Positions 12,101 through 23,682 of a DNA stretch of 64,000 bases are shown here, piece by piece. Below the pieces are notes generated by a model. It was not told the DNA's origin and searched no databases. It worked only from the letters and a program-made list of their open reading frames with translations. The DNA comes from Larus michahellis. Taxonomy: Eukaryota > Chordata > Aves > Charadriiformes > Laridae. The stretch's first letter is position 1. Each line of letters opens with the position of its first letter. A program made the translations under genes and the position numbers. The stretch is taken from assembly GCF_964199755.1 (NCBI RefSeq), contig NC_133897.1, positions 118,863,579 through 118,927,578 on the forward strand. The letters run 5' to 3'.

Positions 12101-14711
12101 ATATAGATATCTTCTTTCGAAACCAGTGACCTGGATTCTAATCAAGCAAGTTTCACTTATCTGTAAGTGCTGACTGGCTAGAATCCAGTCCCAACAGAAC
12201 AAGGAGGAGAAGCCTGGATTTATTTTCTCTTCCTTCACTTTGGCTGAAATCAGGATGTTTGGGATCATTCTTGTCAGACTTCACACTTGTGAATCTAGAG
12301 CACAGCCTCGGATATAAGCTCACCGTTGGAAAGACATGACAGGTTTTACAAGATGTTGGAGGTAGGCTTTGAAACCCAGGCACATTAATGTGTCAGACTT
12401 ATGTCTCCCAAGGCATGCTCTGGGGGAAGTTTACACTACCTCCAGTACAGCCTCCCACATGCTCCGAAAGTACTTTATTCTAAGCCAAATGTCATTGCCA
12501 CATCAGATGCAAGTCCTGAAGGAACAGTTGCAGCACTGAAGACATCCCCCATACCCTGACTCTCTAGGGATATCTTATTATCCAGAAGATAATGACAGAA
12601 GAAGAGGCTGTAGGGAAGAGAAGGAAGACTGAGGGTTGCAAAAAGTCAGTTACACTCTACAGCCTTTATTTTAGTTAATCGTCATGTGGTTGTGCAATTA
12701 CTATCTGGTAGTACCTAACAGATCAAGATTTGTAGCAAGACAGTGAGGATGCAGAAAGACATAGTGAGGAGGCAGAAAGACTGCAGAAGCTGGCTGGCCT
12801 GAATTTGTCTTAGACTATTTCCAATGGAGTACTCTATGGGAGCAGAGTGACTGAAATGGTCAGACTTTAAAGAGCGACTGTGGAAGAATAGAGATTTAAC
12901 TCTGAAGTTTCACACAACCGGAACAGTTCCCCCAGAGAACACTTTAGTTACACTTCTGTGTCCTCTAACATTTAGAGGAATCAGAAAAAAGAAATTTCAC
13001 TGTGTATAGATTCCACATTCAGAATTATTTTGTATAACCTAAACTATCACCAGCATGTTCCCTCTAGTTTCCTAGACCTCCCATTTGCATGCAAGCATGT
13101 ATTAGCTGGCTGGCCATGTATTGTTGAACTGGAAGAATAACAGCCAAGCACCATGTATCTTTCCCTTCATTCCCTTTCCCTGAGTCTCTTCTACCTAGCT
13201 GCAAACTTTCACAATACTAACACTCCACTTCGAGCACGAATGCCAACCAGAGACCAGTTTCCTTGATATAATACAGGACTGCAGATTATGCCATTTCATT
13301 ATGCTTTCTTGACTTCAGGTTATATTTAAGAGCACATCTGAGAAGCTGTGAAATCTCTAAGCACAAGAGACTTCAACAATTTATTTATGGGTACTACCAC
13401 ATGAATCTTAAGGTAGTTTTATTCCAGCTGTTTAGGCACTGCTCACATCATCATGAATATTTGCAAAGGATATGCTTGTGAGGGTGGAGGACTTCAACTC
13501 CATTAAGCTCTGTCTAGTTCCCCTTTAAATTATGAACTAGCTCCCTGAAGATGAAGTATCAAGGGTTTGGGTTTTACAACATGTTTTTTGGAGGGGAGCA
13601 CATTAACTATTGGGAAAACACAGACATGGCTGAGTAGTCAAACAAAAGGATCATTAAAAACTAGAGTTGGGAAAGGGATAGATAACAGGCTTCCCTGCTC
13701 TTTAGGGCAAGGCTGAGAAGAACCATAGTTGCCCTCTCCCCCCTCCCTTTGCAACATTATCTTCTCAGTGCTGCTTAACAGTTAAGTGCTGAACAAAGAA
13801 ATATCAGCCCACGTAGAAAGAGTGGGATACACATCCACTTTTTTTGAAGCAACCAGAAACACACTCCCATAAATAAGCAGAAATAGAAAACTAACTAAAC
13901 AAATAAAGAAATAGGTCAATCTGCAACTGCTAACGAGGTTGCAAATCCAGCCCCAGTTTGAAGGTTTAATGCTCAGCAAGTTGCTTAGCCGTAACTATGT
14001 CAGCTATGCACATGAAAAAACTTTAATGTTGGCCAAAGAGACAGACACAAGTGACTGGCAGTTTTACTTTCTTTTCCAAAGTAACCTAGTATACTGCTAA
14101 TAGTAACAAGTATACATTTGTCCCAACCATTCCTGCAAGTGGCAAGAGATGTAGCTGCTCCTACTACATGATAATGAAACATGGGCCTAAAAAAAAAAAA
14201 ATCATATCTAACAGAGCACAAGAACTACCCAGTCTTCTCTGCAGCCTTTCCTCTGGCACCATGGCCTGTTTTGTTGAACATTATAGAGCTCCAACATTAG
14301 CATGAGCACAGAGGCAAGAAGAGGTACTGATTCTTTGTCTTGTTGACATTTCTAGCTTCTGTGAATTACTCTTGAGGTTTTCTGTATGTTACAGTTATCT
14401 CTACTCTGCTTGTACGATCTCTTCCCCATACAAGTGCAGCCTTAAGAGTCGCAGGGTAAAAGCAGTTGTATAAGCAGTTTTTATTACTCTATTGAGCACT
14501 CCAAAGAAAGCAAGGTTATACTATCAGTAACAGTTTCATTACCTGTGGCTACAACAGTGAGATTACAGACATTTGAGGAAGGCTACTAACCTTTACAGTT
14601 GATATCAAAGTCTATTTCTCCTTTGTTCATGGTATCCAACAGCTGTTTAACTTCTTCAGCGTTTCCATTTCTAGCATCATGGAGAAGCTGCTGTTCTGCT
14701 TCAGTGCTCAT
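68..14711 (-). CDS. OSBPL1A: OSBPL1A (ORP1L) N-terminal part, 12 coding exons, continues off left edge
   Basis: Oxysterol-binding protein-related protein 1, long form. In known vertebrates it sits on late endosomes/lysosomes, binds RAB7 through its ankyrin repeats, and senses and moves cholesterol at ER contacts. Joining 12 minus-strand exons with GT/AG borders and consistent phase gives one open frame of 368 codons. It opens MSTEAEQQLLHDARNGNAEE and carries ankyrin repeats at about residues 47-76 (GWTPLHLACYFGH), 80-109 (GDTPLHRAAFTGR) and 175-204 (GNTPLHCAAYRAH). A PH domain spans about 235-334 (RRYEGLLWK to SWLEAIEDHS), followed by an acidic stretch (SSDDEEDD). Human ORP1L is about 950 residues, so the FFAT motif and the sterol-binding ORD lie left of the window. 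The ATG exon is preceded by a splice acceptor, so the 5' leader exon lies upstream, probably in the CpG island near 20 kb. No frame break was seen. The neighbours IMPACT and HRH4 match human order. Confidence 0.95.
194..1633 (-). other. OSBPL1A intron between coding exons 12 and 11
   Basis: Intron of 1.44 kb. Its only recognisable content is a CR1 fragment at about 621-1130. The rest is AT-rich with no feature I can name. Confidence 0.85.
621..1130 (-). mobile_element. CR1 LINE 3' fragment
   Basis: It begins with the reverse complement of the CR1 3' terminus (ATCATAGAATCACA), then GGTTGGAAGGGATCTCTGGA. It continues through decayed C-terminal reverse-transcriptase-frame sequence to about GGACACAGTACTCCAG. 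The CR1 sense strand is minus, the same direction as the host gene. It is 5'-truncated, and the right boundary is approximate. Confidence 0.88.
1634..1735 (-). CDS. OSBPL1A: OSBPL1A coding exon 11 (residues 293-326)
   Basis: Acceptor tttag|GTA, donor GAG|gtaata, 102 bases. It encodes VKSTDSCFFSVRCFDDTVHR and onward through the late PH strands. It sits inside what otherwise looks like an unrelated plus-strand ORF. Confidence 0.92.
2707..2770 (-). CDS. OSBPL1A: OSBPL1A coding exon 10 (residues 271-292)
   Basis: Acceptor cataag|AGC, donor ACG|gtagga. It encodes QADALNNDHRQGCKHLTQAV and onward in the PH domain. Confidence 0.92.
2853..2926 (-). CDS. OSBPL1A: OSBPL1A coding exon 9 (residues 247-270)
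   Basis: Acceptor ttttag|AGC, donor ACA|gtaagt. It encodes SSRFFGWKLYWIVLEHGVLS and onward, the PH-domain core. Confidence 0.93.
3952..3996 (-). CDS. OSBPL1A: OSBPL1A coding exon 8 (residues 232-246)
   Basis: A 45-base exon with acceptor tgcag|GTT and donor AAG|gtatgt. It encodes VINKPLRRYEGLLWK, the first strand of the PH domain. Confidence 0.92.
4077..4144 (-). CDS. OSBPL1A: OSBPL1A coding exon 7 (residues 209-231)
   Basis: Acceptor aaacag|ATC, donor AAAG|gtagga. It encodes DQTPLDLAQGAEMKLLLGGK and onward. An upstream GAG|gtaaaa donor-like site inside the exon would put a stop in the next exon, so the distal donor fits. The linker is about two residues longer than in the human protein as I recall it. 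Confidence 0.85.
4880..5024 (-). CDS. OSBPL1A: OSBPL1A coding exon 6 (residues 161-208)
   Basis: Acceptor tcccag|TTG, donor AATG|gtgagt. It encodes the third ankyrin repeat, MGNTPLHCAAYRAHKHCALK and onward. Confidence 0.93.
5512..5597 (-). CDS. OSBPL1A: OSBPL1A coding exon 5 (residues 132-160)
   Basis: Acceptor aaatag|CAG, donor TTG|gtaaga. It encodes AVERTQERKLEEELLGAARE and onward, the helical linker between ankyrin repeats two and three. A second possible acceptor three bases inside (cag|TGG) would drop one residue. Confidence 0.9.
6576..6687 (-). CDS. OSBPL1A: OSBPL1A coding exon 4 (residues 95-131)
   Basis: Acceptor ttccag|GAG, donor GAAG|gtaac. It encodes EVVMLLLQHNADTSIVNGSG, then ETAKEVTHDKDIRNMLE, finishing repeat two. 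Confidence 0.93.
7817..7891 (-). CDS. OSBPL1A: OSBPL1A coding exon 3 (residues 70-94)
   Basis: Acceptor tttag|GCT, donor AAG|gtaaag, 75 bases in phase 0. It encodes AGADVNVLNDMGDTPLHRAA and onward, the start of the second ankyrin repeat. Confidence 0.93.
9909..9994 (-). CDS. OSBPL1A: OSBPL1A coding exon 2 (residues 41-69)
   Basis: Acceptor ttttag|GC, donor AAG|gtatat. It encodes the first ankyrin repeat, GWTPLHLACYFGHAVVVDDL. The 86-base length restores phase 0. Confidence 0.93.
9995..14590 (-). other. OSBPL1A intron between coding exons 2 and 1
   Basis: Intron of 4.6 kb with no recognisable repeat family or exon. Short open frames occur on both strands but none looks like a protein I know. 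Confidence 0.7.
14591..14711 (-). CDS. OSBPL1A: OSBPL1A first coding exon (residues 1-40)
   Basis: Start codon at 14711-14709. The acceptor AG lies just upstream (14715-14714 or 14713-14712), so this is not the first exon of the transcript. It encodes the conserved N-terminus (MSTEAEQQLLHDARNGNAEE) and ends in DINCK plus one base. The donor is AAAG|gttagt. Confidence 0.93.
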
Positions 14712-15630
14712 CTCTAATGAAAATATGAAAGAACCAATTTTGCAATCTCTTATGCTGCTATAAGATATGGCATAATATTATGGCACTTTTCTCCCTTATT
14801 TAACATTAACACCAGTATGAGAAAGACAATTATTTCCTATATGGGACCCATTTAATATGCAAGCTGTTTTCAACTGTCAAGCACCCAGTCATGCCACTAA
14901 GAGGCATTAAAATTCCTCATACAAACAAAGCAGTTAAGTGACAAAATACCCATGTTTTCTTACTTCTTGGTTTTCTCAGTTCTAAGTGTGCCTTGACAGT
15001 TGGAACTGTATGCCACAAACAAGGCAAACTTTGCTACAAGCATAACCAGTAAACATTTACTTTTTCCTCGTAAAGTTTTCACCTTTACCCCTTAAGGTTT
15101 CCAGAGGCAATAATAATAATGATAAAAGCCTTTTAGCCCAAGTATTTCTTCAGAATTAACTGAGACTTATTTTGACTGCCAACCCTGGAGAACAGAATCC
15201 ATCTTCACATGGGGGTCCCCAGATATTGTATCAGTCCCTGATACAATCAGGTCTTGAACTCAGATACCTGACCCCCTCCAACCTTGACTTGAAGGGGAGT
15301 CAGATACTCATTTTTGTAGATTTGAGCTTATCTTTAAGCACTGTAGTACAATATAAAGAAGTTAACATGCAACTGTAAAACACAACTAGCTAGTTCTCAT
15401 TGTACCATTGCTTTTGAACTACAAGAAAAAGTACATTTACATCTTCCAAAGAAGAGGGAAAAAACAAAACCTCTTAGCATCACTCTTTTTACAGCTTTAA
15501 TAGACAAGGAGCCCGAGGCCTTTGCGCAAGTGATATTGCTACTTACCAGGTCTCTCCATGAATACAGTTATCAAGTGATGTCTTTACCAACCTTTTCACA
15601 CTGATAGAATCCCAGTCTGAAGTCTTTTGC

Positions 15631-15653
15631 CCCCCCCCTTTTTTTTTTTTTTT
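15631..15653. repeat. Poly-C/poly-T tract
   Basis: A run of C followed directly by a run of T. It is a low-complexity tract in the OSBPL1A 5' intron. Confidence 0.85.
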
Positions 15654-18465
15654 AAATGCTGTTACAACAACTAGACCCAGCATAGCTCAGTACAGGCAAA
15701 ACCCAATTTTAATGTCCCATTTAAATATTCTGCTTTTAAGAGGTGTCAAGTGATTTTAAAAGCAGCTTCAAAAAACTGTGCTGTAACACACAATTTATTG
15801 CTGCTACAAACAAGAGTAAAATAAGAGGTTGCCCAAATTTAGTGTCTCCAGTTTAGCATCTTAGCCTGACAAGCTAGGTTTACCAGATCTTGCAGAATCT
15901 ATATTTCTAAAGTCAGTTAATGCAAAGAACATTACTGGCCTCATATAGTTTGCTTTCCTATACAAGCAGAGGCTTTGCTTGGTCGCACAACATGTTTACA
16001 CTCTGCTGCATTGGACAGGCAGCTTGACTGCACGACACAGACTCATAGCCAAAACAGATGCAGGGAGCTCTTCAACTACTGTAAGATGAGAAGCCACTCA
16101 GTGAGAACACTGGGTAAGCAACAAAAAGCCTCTAACAGTGACAGATCTTGTAATATTCAAGACTGAGACGGAAGCCTAGAACAGGACAGACTGCTCAAGT
16201 CCTAGCAATACAGAGAAGAGTTTTCCCCCACCTTTTGCTCAATCAGCAAAGGGAGACAGAGAAAATTCATTCTCAAAGAATTTGCGAGAAAGACTAAGCA
16301 AGCCCTTTCCATCATGTTTCAGAACAGATCAGATCAGTCACCTGCAATCTCCCACAGACACTGGATAAAAATGCCTTCTCCAGAGGTGGTTAGACAATAT
16401 TCTTGTTTGTGCCTGCTTTTCAGTTCTACTAGAAAACAAAACAGTACTAGTCCTTCTAGTAATGCTTCGAGCCCTGAAGCTACCTTCTCCTTTAAACAGG
16501 AGTCTATCCACTTGTCTGAGGCAACATAGCACAATTTGTTGTTACTGGGGCAGCTATAATTTTCCTCAGTGAATCAGTTCTACCAGCGTCTAGAGAAAGA
16601 TCAAAGTCAAGTATGTCAGTGTATTAGCAGTCTGGAATACTTTCTCTGAAGTCGAGTGATACTGTTTCAGGGGGACACAGGATGCAGCACTGAGAATCAT
16701 ACAGACAAAAGCTAAGAGGATAGTTAGAGCTCATTTTGCTGGTCTACCCATCAGGGATGGAGTAAAAAGAAAAAAAAAAAGCAAAGCTCATCCTTCATTT
16801 TCACCCCCTCCCACACAATCTCTCTTTAGCCATCTCTCAAATGTCTCAGATGAGAGAAACATACTCCTATCATTACCCCATATCATTTGTCAACATCCCA
16901 CATACACAGCAGGTACAAATAGCAATGCACTTTCAACACATTAAGAACTTGCAGTTTCCATTTGATATTGATGAGAAGGAAAAGACTGCTTGGGAAAGGA
17001 ACCAGGAAACCCATCCAAATGCACAACTTTCCTATGCAGCAAGGCCAGTTATGTGCATGAGCAGAATCTTAAACAATTTAAGATACACAGAAAAGCTGAA
17101 TCACTGTGTAAAATTACTTGCATGTTTTTTTCCCCCCAAATAGTCACTAGGTTAAAGTCACTGATTTGTTTGTACGCTTACAGCAAATATTAGCAGTAGA
17201 GTGACAGGTGTAGTAAAATGGCTAAGAAAGGTCTGTCTGCTTCACTGGTTTAGTCCCCAAAGACTTTGCTGTTTAGGCCAAGCCTCCAATTTCAAATATA
17301 CTTTGTAAGCTTGAAGCATGCAATGATGCAGAAGAATGACTGTCTAGCTATTAGTCATAGTTAGGAAGATCATTCACATGGAAATATTCCTACAATTGGA
17401 GCTGGAAAGTGAATCTGTGTGCAGTTACTCATTGGACAAATGATACAGAACCTGAAGTTTTAGCTAACAAGCTAAATGAAATGCATAAGTGAAGCTGACA
17501 GCGAAGGAACTCTTAACAGAAGAGCATAATCTTGAAGTCTTGAAAATACTGTTTTAAGCAACGGGATTTGCTCAGTAATGGAGATGAATGGCCATCAACA
17601 GAAGTCTGAATGGCAAATTCAGAGTATGGAAAGAAATCCATACACAGGCACTCAAACACTGTGAGCTTACAACTGTACTTTGTATACCTGCATTCCCCTG
17701 CAGATGGGAGTTTATTTGGCCCCATGACCCACCACCAAGAGAACTCCCAAATCCCTACCCATCAGTTTTGAGGTACCGAGCCAGATCATCAGTACTGAGG
17801 GAGAAACTTAATAGTTTAGTTTGGATTTAGTAGCAATGAGATGCTACGAACAGATTAATCTATATGAATTGTGCTGCCTGTTATGCAAAGCTACTAGCTA
17901 CTTATGAGAGCAGACATCTGTTCAGTCAGTGGTGTTGCCATCATTACCTTATTCCACTAATCAGCTGATATAGGTTAAACTGCCTTTCACAGCTCATCTT
18001 TACAGCTTGCGCTGTTGAAAGGCTCATATGCTAGGCTCTATAGTCACTGGTATACCGTGAGAAAACAACACAAGAACAATATTTAGTGTCATATATGCAG
18101 CCAAGATGGGACCGAGATGTTGAACTCATTAGGACTACCGGAACAGTACCTGACTGCTAATTGAATCTTATCCTTTAAGAAGGTATAAAGAATAGCAGCG
18201 AGATGCTCCGCTTTTATCTTCCTCTATGAGACCTGTGCCAGAGTGATGTTCTCATGCTATTAGAGTATCTACCTTCACACAGGGGTTGCTTCCATCACAG
18301 ACTAGAAAGCCCAGTTCACCGTTCTGCCTGCACACACCTGCTTAAGGGAGTTTTGCAGAATACTTAACTACAAAAGGCAACCGCTTGTGGTTTAAGCCCA
18401 GCCAGCAACTAGGACCACGCAGCCACTCACTAACTACCCATTCCCCCACCCTAGAAGGGTAAAAT

Positions 18466-18483
18466 AACAATAATAATAATAAT
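18466..18483. repeat. AAT microsatellite
   Basis: Consecutive AAT units in the OSBPL1A 5' intron. No function is implied. Confidence 0.85.
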
Positions 18484-19869
18484 GGTGAAAGAATATACAA
18501 GATACAAGTCACTCTCACCACTCAATGAATTGGTTGCCAAGCCCAACCTGAGCAGTGATTGCAGATTCTCCCTGTGGGGCCTGCACCTGGGCAACCCCCA
18601 TTTATATACTGAGTGTGATGACCATGGTGCAGACTATTCCACATATGTTGTTCTGTCTGTGCTCCTTCTCAGCTTCTATGGGAATCTGGAAAGAGTCCTT
18701 GAAAAGTATAAACATCACTTAGCAACAACTAAAACAATATTCATTATTAACATTCCTTTCACAGCAATCACTAGAAAGAAAATTAACTCTTTCCCAGCTG
18801 AAACCAGGACACCACCTAACTACCAATATACAAACTACCAACGTTACCCAATTGCTAGGAGAGAGTCCAAGCAAAAAAAAAAGCTGCTTTTCTCACAAAG
18901 CAGTCTACAAAGGCCTAAAGGGCCATGCATGACCATGGGGCAGCACTACTGATATGACACACTTGCTTTTGCTTTGATTTCTTCTCCTGCTGAGGCCTCC
19001 TGCAGTGTACACGGCCTAGAACAGTGACAATACACACTAACCAGAACATGGTTGGTTTTCACTCTGCTGCAGCTTGACAAGCAGCAGAAGCAGTACTGGC
19101 ACTGCCCAACGTAACATTAAGGCCCTGAGGCAGCAGCTGTCAGTTGCATAGGAAGCTTTCTATTTGTGACAAATAGTAAGGCTGGTAAGAAGCACAGCAC
19201 TGGCTAGTATTTCAGATCTCCCTCTAGCAATGAAAACTAGATTCCTGTAGGAAACGATGATACTCACTCAGGAAGACTTGTTACATGTCCCAGCGTGCAC
19301 ACGTTATGAAGTGATGCTCGTAAAGGAGGAGGACAAAATGCACCAAACCGCACAAACAGACAGAACCTGTCTACAAACCCACACACCACACTGCACTGAC
19401 AGGAGCGGCTCCAGGAAGAGAGAGTTGCAGTACTAGAAGCACGAGTGATGTTATCTAAAAGTAGTTATTTTAATCTTCAGTTAAAGGGTTCTAGAAGTTA
19501 GAAGCTGACCATGCTGAAGACAGTCTCATGGTACTTCATGTGAAAGCACCTAAAGTTACTGTCTGCTTCATAGCAATTAAGACGGATAGAATAACACAGT
19601 ATCTGTTCAACACCATTGCCAAGGCAATAGCTATTTAAACTAATCCTCATTCCTAGGCATCTCCTGGCTGTCTTCTGCAAATAGTTTAGTTTTGTTACAT
19701 CAAAGGCTTTCTTTCAGCCCAGCAGCTCTGAATAAGCTTAGCACAGCCAGTGCAAGATCTTACCGGATCAGCTGGCAAAGCACCGTTCCAAGCACATTAA
19801 CTGGAGTTCTCTGCGTGCAGAATGGAGGGGGAATGGAGCAGTTCGTTTCCGTTCCGGTACTCCAACACT

Positions 19870-21250
19870 TTTTTTAACGCGACAGGGTCATGGGCCACGG
19901 CAACCACGCTTCTTGCCTGTGGTAGGGAAAGGTGGGCTCAGACCCACGGCGCGGACGGGACCGCCACAGCCCGGCGGCACCGGCCACCCCCCCCCGCAGC
20001 CCCGCCGTGGCGACGGAGCAGTTCCAAGGAGGAGGAGGAGGAGGAGGAGGAAGGGCCACCCGCGCACCATAGCGGGCGCTCACATCGAAGGCCACAGCAA
20101 CCCCCCCCCCCCGGCTACCAAGGCTGCCTCTGACTCTGCCTCGCCTCCTCAGCCGCAAGCAGCCTTACTTTGGGCCGCCCCCCGCCTCACGGTGGTCGTC
20201 TCGCCGGAAGAGGGGCTCTGAGGGAAGAGGGGGTGCAGCGACACCCCCACCTCACACCCAAACCCGCTCCCGGAGACCAGCGAGCCGGGGTCCTCCGTGG
20301 GGGGCGGCCCGGCGAGATGCACGCAGCCCCTCACTCAGCGCCGCGCCAGGCCGGCCCGGCCCGGCAGCCCCGCTGCTCCCCTCACAGCCGGCTCCGGCTG
20401 AACTTGGCGGGCAGCGCCGGCTCGGCAGCGGCCCGGGGAAGAAGCGACACAGAGAGGCGCAATAACAGCAGCAACAAAGCCGCCGCTGCAGCGTGAGGGC
20501 GCGTCCCCACCCGTTCCCCTGTCCCGTCCCCCACCGCTGCGCGCCGCGGAAGACAACACGCCAGGAGCGGGTGGGCTGACCCACCGCCATGCCATGCCCC
20601 CACCTCACCGCTCCGCGCAGCTCCCGCCACTGCCCGCCCCACGCGCGACACCCCCGAACCCCCCCCACGGTGTGTTATACGCACCGGCCCCGCACGTGAC
20701 CTGCGGCGGCGCCTCGGCCGGTTCCCCCCCGCCCCACGCCGCGCAGGGCGGGCGCCGTGGGCTCCCGGCGGGGCAGAGCTCCGCCCCCCCCACACTCCTC
20801 CGCCACGCCACGGTCCCGCCTCCCCCCGGGACCCGCCCGCGGGGCTGTCAGCGGCCTCCTCGCCGTTCCCCAACACACCGGGCCCGGGTGGAAGCAGGCG
20901 GCGGGGTGGTTCTGCACGCGTGGGGGCCGGTCGCGGGGGTGCAGGGCCCGCCCCAAGAGCCGGGAGGGGTGAAGCAGGGCCCCGCCGCCGCCCGTTCGCT
21001 GAGAGAAAGGAGCTCCGGGAGGGGCAGCGACGCCCCTGCGACCCGCGGCGCTGCCCGGCAGGTCCTGCCCGGTTCTGGCTTGGGTTCGCCCGCCGCCGCC
21101 ATGGGTGCATCCCCTTCCCGGGCTGAGAGACACCCCCCAGCCCCCGCCTCGGCCGAGGGAGCCACGGAAGGGGGCGAAGATGCGGCGGGAACGCGAAGGG
21201 GCCGACAGTGGAGTCGGTCAAAACGTCCCCAAAAGAGGGCTGTAAGCGTA
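19870..21250 (-). promoter_or_regulatory. OSBPL1A: CpG island, probable OSBPL1A promoter and leader exon
   Basis: A GC-rich, CpG-dense block about 1.4 kb long in an AT-rich region. It lies upstream of the minus-strand OSBPL1A ATG exon, which must be spliced to a noncoding leader. Donor-like sites on the minus strand include GAGCG|gtgaggt (exon end 20609) and CAAA|gtaagg (exon end 20169). I cannot choose between them from sequence alone. There is no clear TATA box, as usual for island promoters. The long open frames on both strands here are a by-product of high GC, with arginine-, proline- and alanine-rich products. Confidence 0.7.
20026..20052. repeat. GGA/GAG trinucleotide run inside the CpG island
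   Basis: About eight consecutive GAG units on the plus strand. A C-run follows at about 20100-20112. Both tracts are purine/pyrimidine-asymmetric and could form unusual structures. It is probably leader or promoter sequence of OSBPL1A. Confidence 0.85.
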
Positions 21251-23214
21251 CAGGAATGATGGTTCTCCAGCGGGGAAAAAGGGCGTCCTTGGTAGTCACC
21301 GCAGTCTCGCGTACGACTATGGTGCAAGTAAGAGGAACTACTTGTGAATACACACACTGCTTTAAGAACAGCATAGCCCAAAACAACCGAAGAGAGCGAG
21401 AGTTTGGGTACTCCTGGGGACAAAATGTGAAGTACTCCCTCGATCCACGGCCCTTTGGTCCACCGCTCCTTGCCATCTGTCCGTCCTGCGCGTATTTATT
21501 CCTTGCTCCCCTTTTCACCTGAAGCCGGTAGCCGGTGCCTTGTTTTTCTGCCTTTAGCACCTGAGAGGGGGTTTTGCATTTGGGAAGCTCCCACGGTGCC
21601 TTTGAAATCCTGCAGGAATTTTATTAAGGAGGGAAGCTTTGCGGTGTTGAGGCGTGACCGAGTCTGTGTCATATGCAGAGGGAGGGCTGAAAAGGCAGGG
21701 CAGGAGCCACAGGTGCCATGAGAAAATATCTCAGAAGATTAGGATGAAACTTCCATTCCATAAGTGGGCAAGTTTAAGCCTGAGCAATTCTTGTGAAACT
21801 CCTGGGACATAAATAATGAGGCATGCTCCATTTTTCTGTATTGTCTATAGCTACGTATATTTTTAATGTTTTAAGGATGAAGTACCAAAAGAAGAAAAAG
21901 AACAGTTCCACACCTGCAGAAATAACACGAATTTACTATGTTTGGACTTCTCCTGCTTTTCATTACTTTAAATTAGTTTATCTTAGTTAAGAGACCTGCA
22001 TCCGGGGATGCTTCAGCCATAAGTATATGACATCCGAGAGGCTTCTGAGAAGGATCACATGGACTTTCTTTCCTTAGAAGCAGGTCTTCAAGTCACTGTC
22101 CTTACTTGCAGAGCACTAGCTGTTTCACGCCCACATTCGTATCGTTTCTTACGCTCTCAGCCACTGCTGTCAGTCTGTCTAAGCTTCTTTCCCTTTATTT
22201 CTTCCTCTTGCTTCTGGCTTCGAGGCATCTTTCACAATGCCGTAACTGCTCCTAGCAACCTCATGGTAAAATCAAGCATCCTTCCCTTTTCCTATTTTGT
22301 ATTACATTTACACACACAAATACTATAGATAAATATTTATATTATTTTCTTGTATTTATTATAATTTTTGTAATTAAATAAAAGCATCAGCACCCCACTA
22401 CTCTATAAGCCATTGCAATGCAGCACAGGGTTTATAGCACAGAGCTTTACCCTACAGCCAGGCCATTATACTGTCGCTCCCTGTTCTGCGCCAGGGAGCA
22501 GGGACAATGAATTGAGAGAGGGACGGTGCAGGGCTTTTCTCTGAAACTCAGTAAGAAAGGCCCGACAGCAAATGGCTTAATAAAATAATACCCGTTTTAA
22601 AAAGACGGAATAGGGTAATACAGATAGTGAGTAAATCTTATGTCCCTTCAGATGCTCTGAACCCCACATCCAGCATCAGACAGACCCTTGGTGGACTTCT
22701 CCCATGGCACACTGCACAGATCCCATCCCTAGAGAGAAGCTCCTCCCTTGGTCATTCAAGCTGTTTTAATTTTGTTATGAGAAAACAGCTATTCATAAAG
22801 GATGTTCACGTGAGAACATCTTGCTGCACTTCTAGATAAAGGCAAGGCCATGCAGGCAGTGTAATCGCCTACACCAAGAGGGAGCTGCCCACAGGTTCCT
22901 CCGTGACAAGGAGCTGGTGGAGTTTATCTTGCAACCGAGAGATTTGTGCAAAACAACACAGGCCTAAAGGCAACACAGCACAGACCTGGGTCTCCTCAGG
23001 GTGCCTGTACTGTGGATCCCTGTCTCCTGCATGTGCAGCGGTCTCCTGGCCAGGATCACCACACTCACCCTGCCTCCAGCATCTTCAAGGAGTGTCTATT
23101 TTTCACCTATGTTTTGCCTCCTTGATCATCCCAGAGTAATAACCTGGTGCGTTTTGGACTTTAAAGCGTGGAAATGAGAAAAACAGTGTTGCTAATATCA
23201 TGGGTTCTTTCTGT

Positions 23215-23682
23215 TTGGAGCGAGTCCAGAGGAGGGCCGTGAAGATGATCAGAGGGCTGGAGAACCTCTCCTATGGAGACAGGATGAGACAGCCAGGATT
23301 GTTCAGCCTGGAGAAGAGAAGGCTCCAAGGAGACTTTATAGCAGCCTTCCAGTACCTAAAGGGGGCCTACAGGAAAGATGGGGAGGGACTCCTTATCAGG
23401 GAGTGCAATGACAGGACAAGGGGTAACGGTTCTAAACTGAAAGAGGGTAGATTTAGATCAGATATCAGGAAGAAATTCTTTCCTGTGAGGGTGGTGAGGC
23501 ACTGGAACAGGTTGCCCAGGGAAGTTGTGGATGCCCCATGCCTGGAGGTGTTCAAGGCCAGGCTGGATGGGGCTTTGAGCAGCCTGGTCTAGTGGGAGGT
23601 GTCCCTGCCCATGGCAGGGGGGTTGGAACTACATGATCTTTAAGGTCCCTTCCAAATCTAATCACTCTATGATTCTATGATA
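23215..23682 (+). mobile_element. CR1 LINE 3' fragment, sense plus
   Basis: It holds an open stretch of the CR1 ORF2 C-terminus ([51 protein letters not shown]). The 3' UTR (CCCTGCCCATGGCAGGG) and the terminal ATTCTATGAT follow. The C-terminal frame is uninterrupted over about 370 bases, so this copy looks fairly young. It shares its 3' end type with the copies at 33858 and 63578. Confidence 0.93.

Larger units (their letters stand above)
14714..20168 (-). other. OSBPL1A 5' intron (leader exon to ATG exon), inferred
   Basis: The ATG exon has an acceptor, so an intron must extend upstream to a leader exon, most likely in the CpG island near 20 kb. Content is unique-looking AT-rich DNA. A poly-C/poly-T tract (about 15631-15653) and an AAT microsatellite (about 18466-18483) are the only repeats seen. 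The upstream limit is uncertain. Confidence 0.5.

Noticed and set aside
18482-18952. 156-codon plus-strand open frame in the OSBPL1A 5' intron
   Set aside because: No resemblance to a known protein. It starts at an AAT microsatellite and lacks promoter or codon-bias support.
20594-21259. 221-codon plus-strand open frame in the CpG island
   Set aside because: Same GC effect. No splice or poly(A) context, no domain, and it lies opposite the likely OSBPL1A leader.
20382-21560. 392-codon minus-strand open frame in the CpG island
   Set aside because: High GC makes stops rare. The product is arginine-, glycine- and proline-rich with no recognisable domain, and overlapping long frames exist on the other strand too.
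22059-22400. Possible small plus-strand gene ending in AATAAA near 22,377
   Set aside because: The 89-codon frame resembles nothing known, and no exon structure or promoter supports it.
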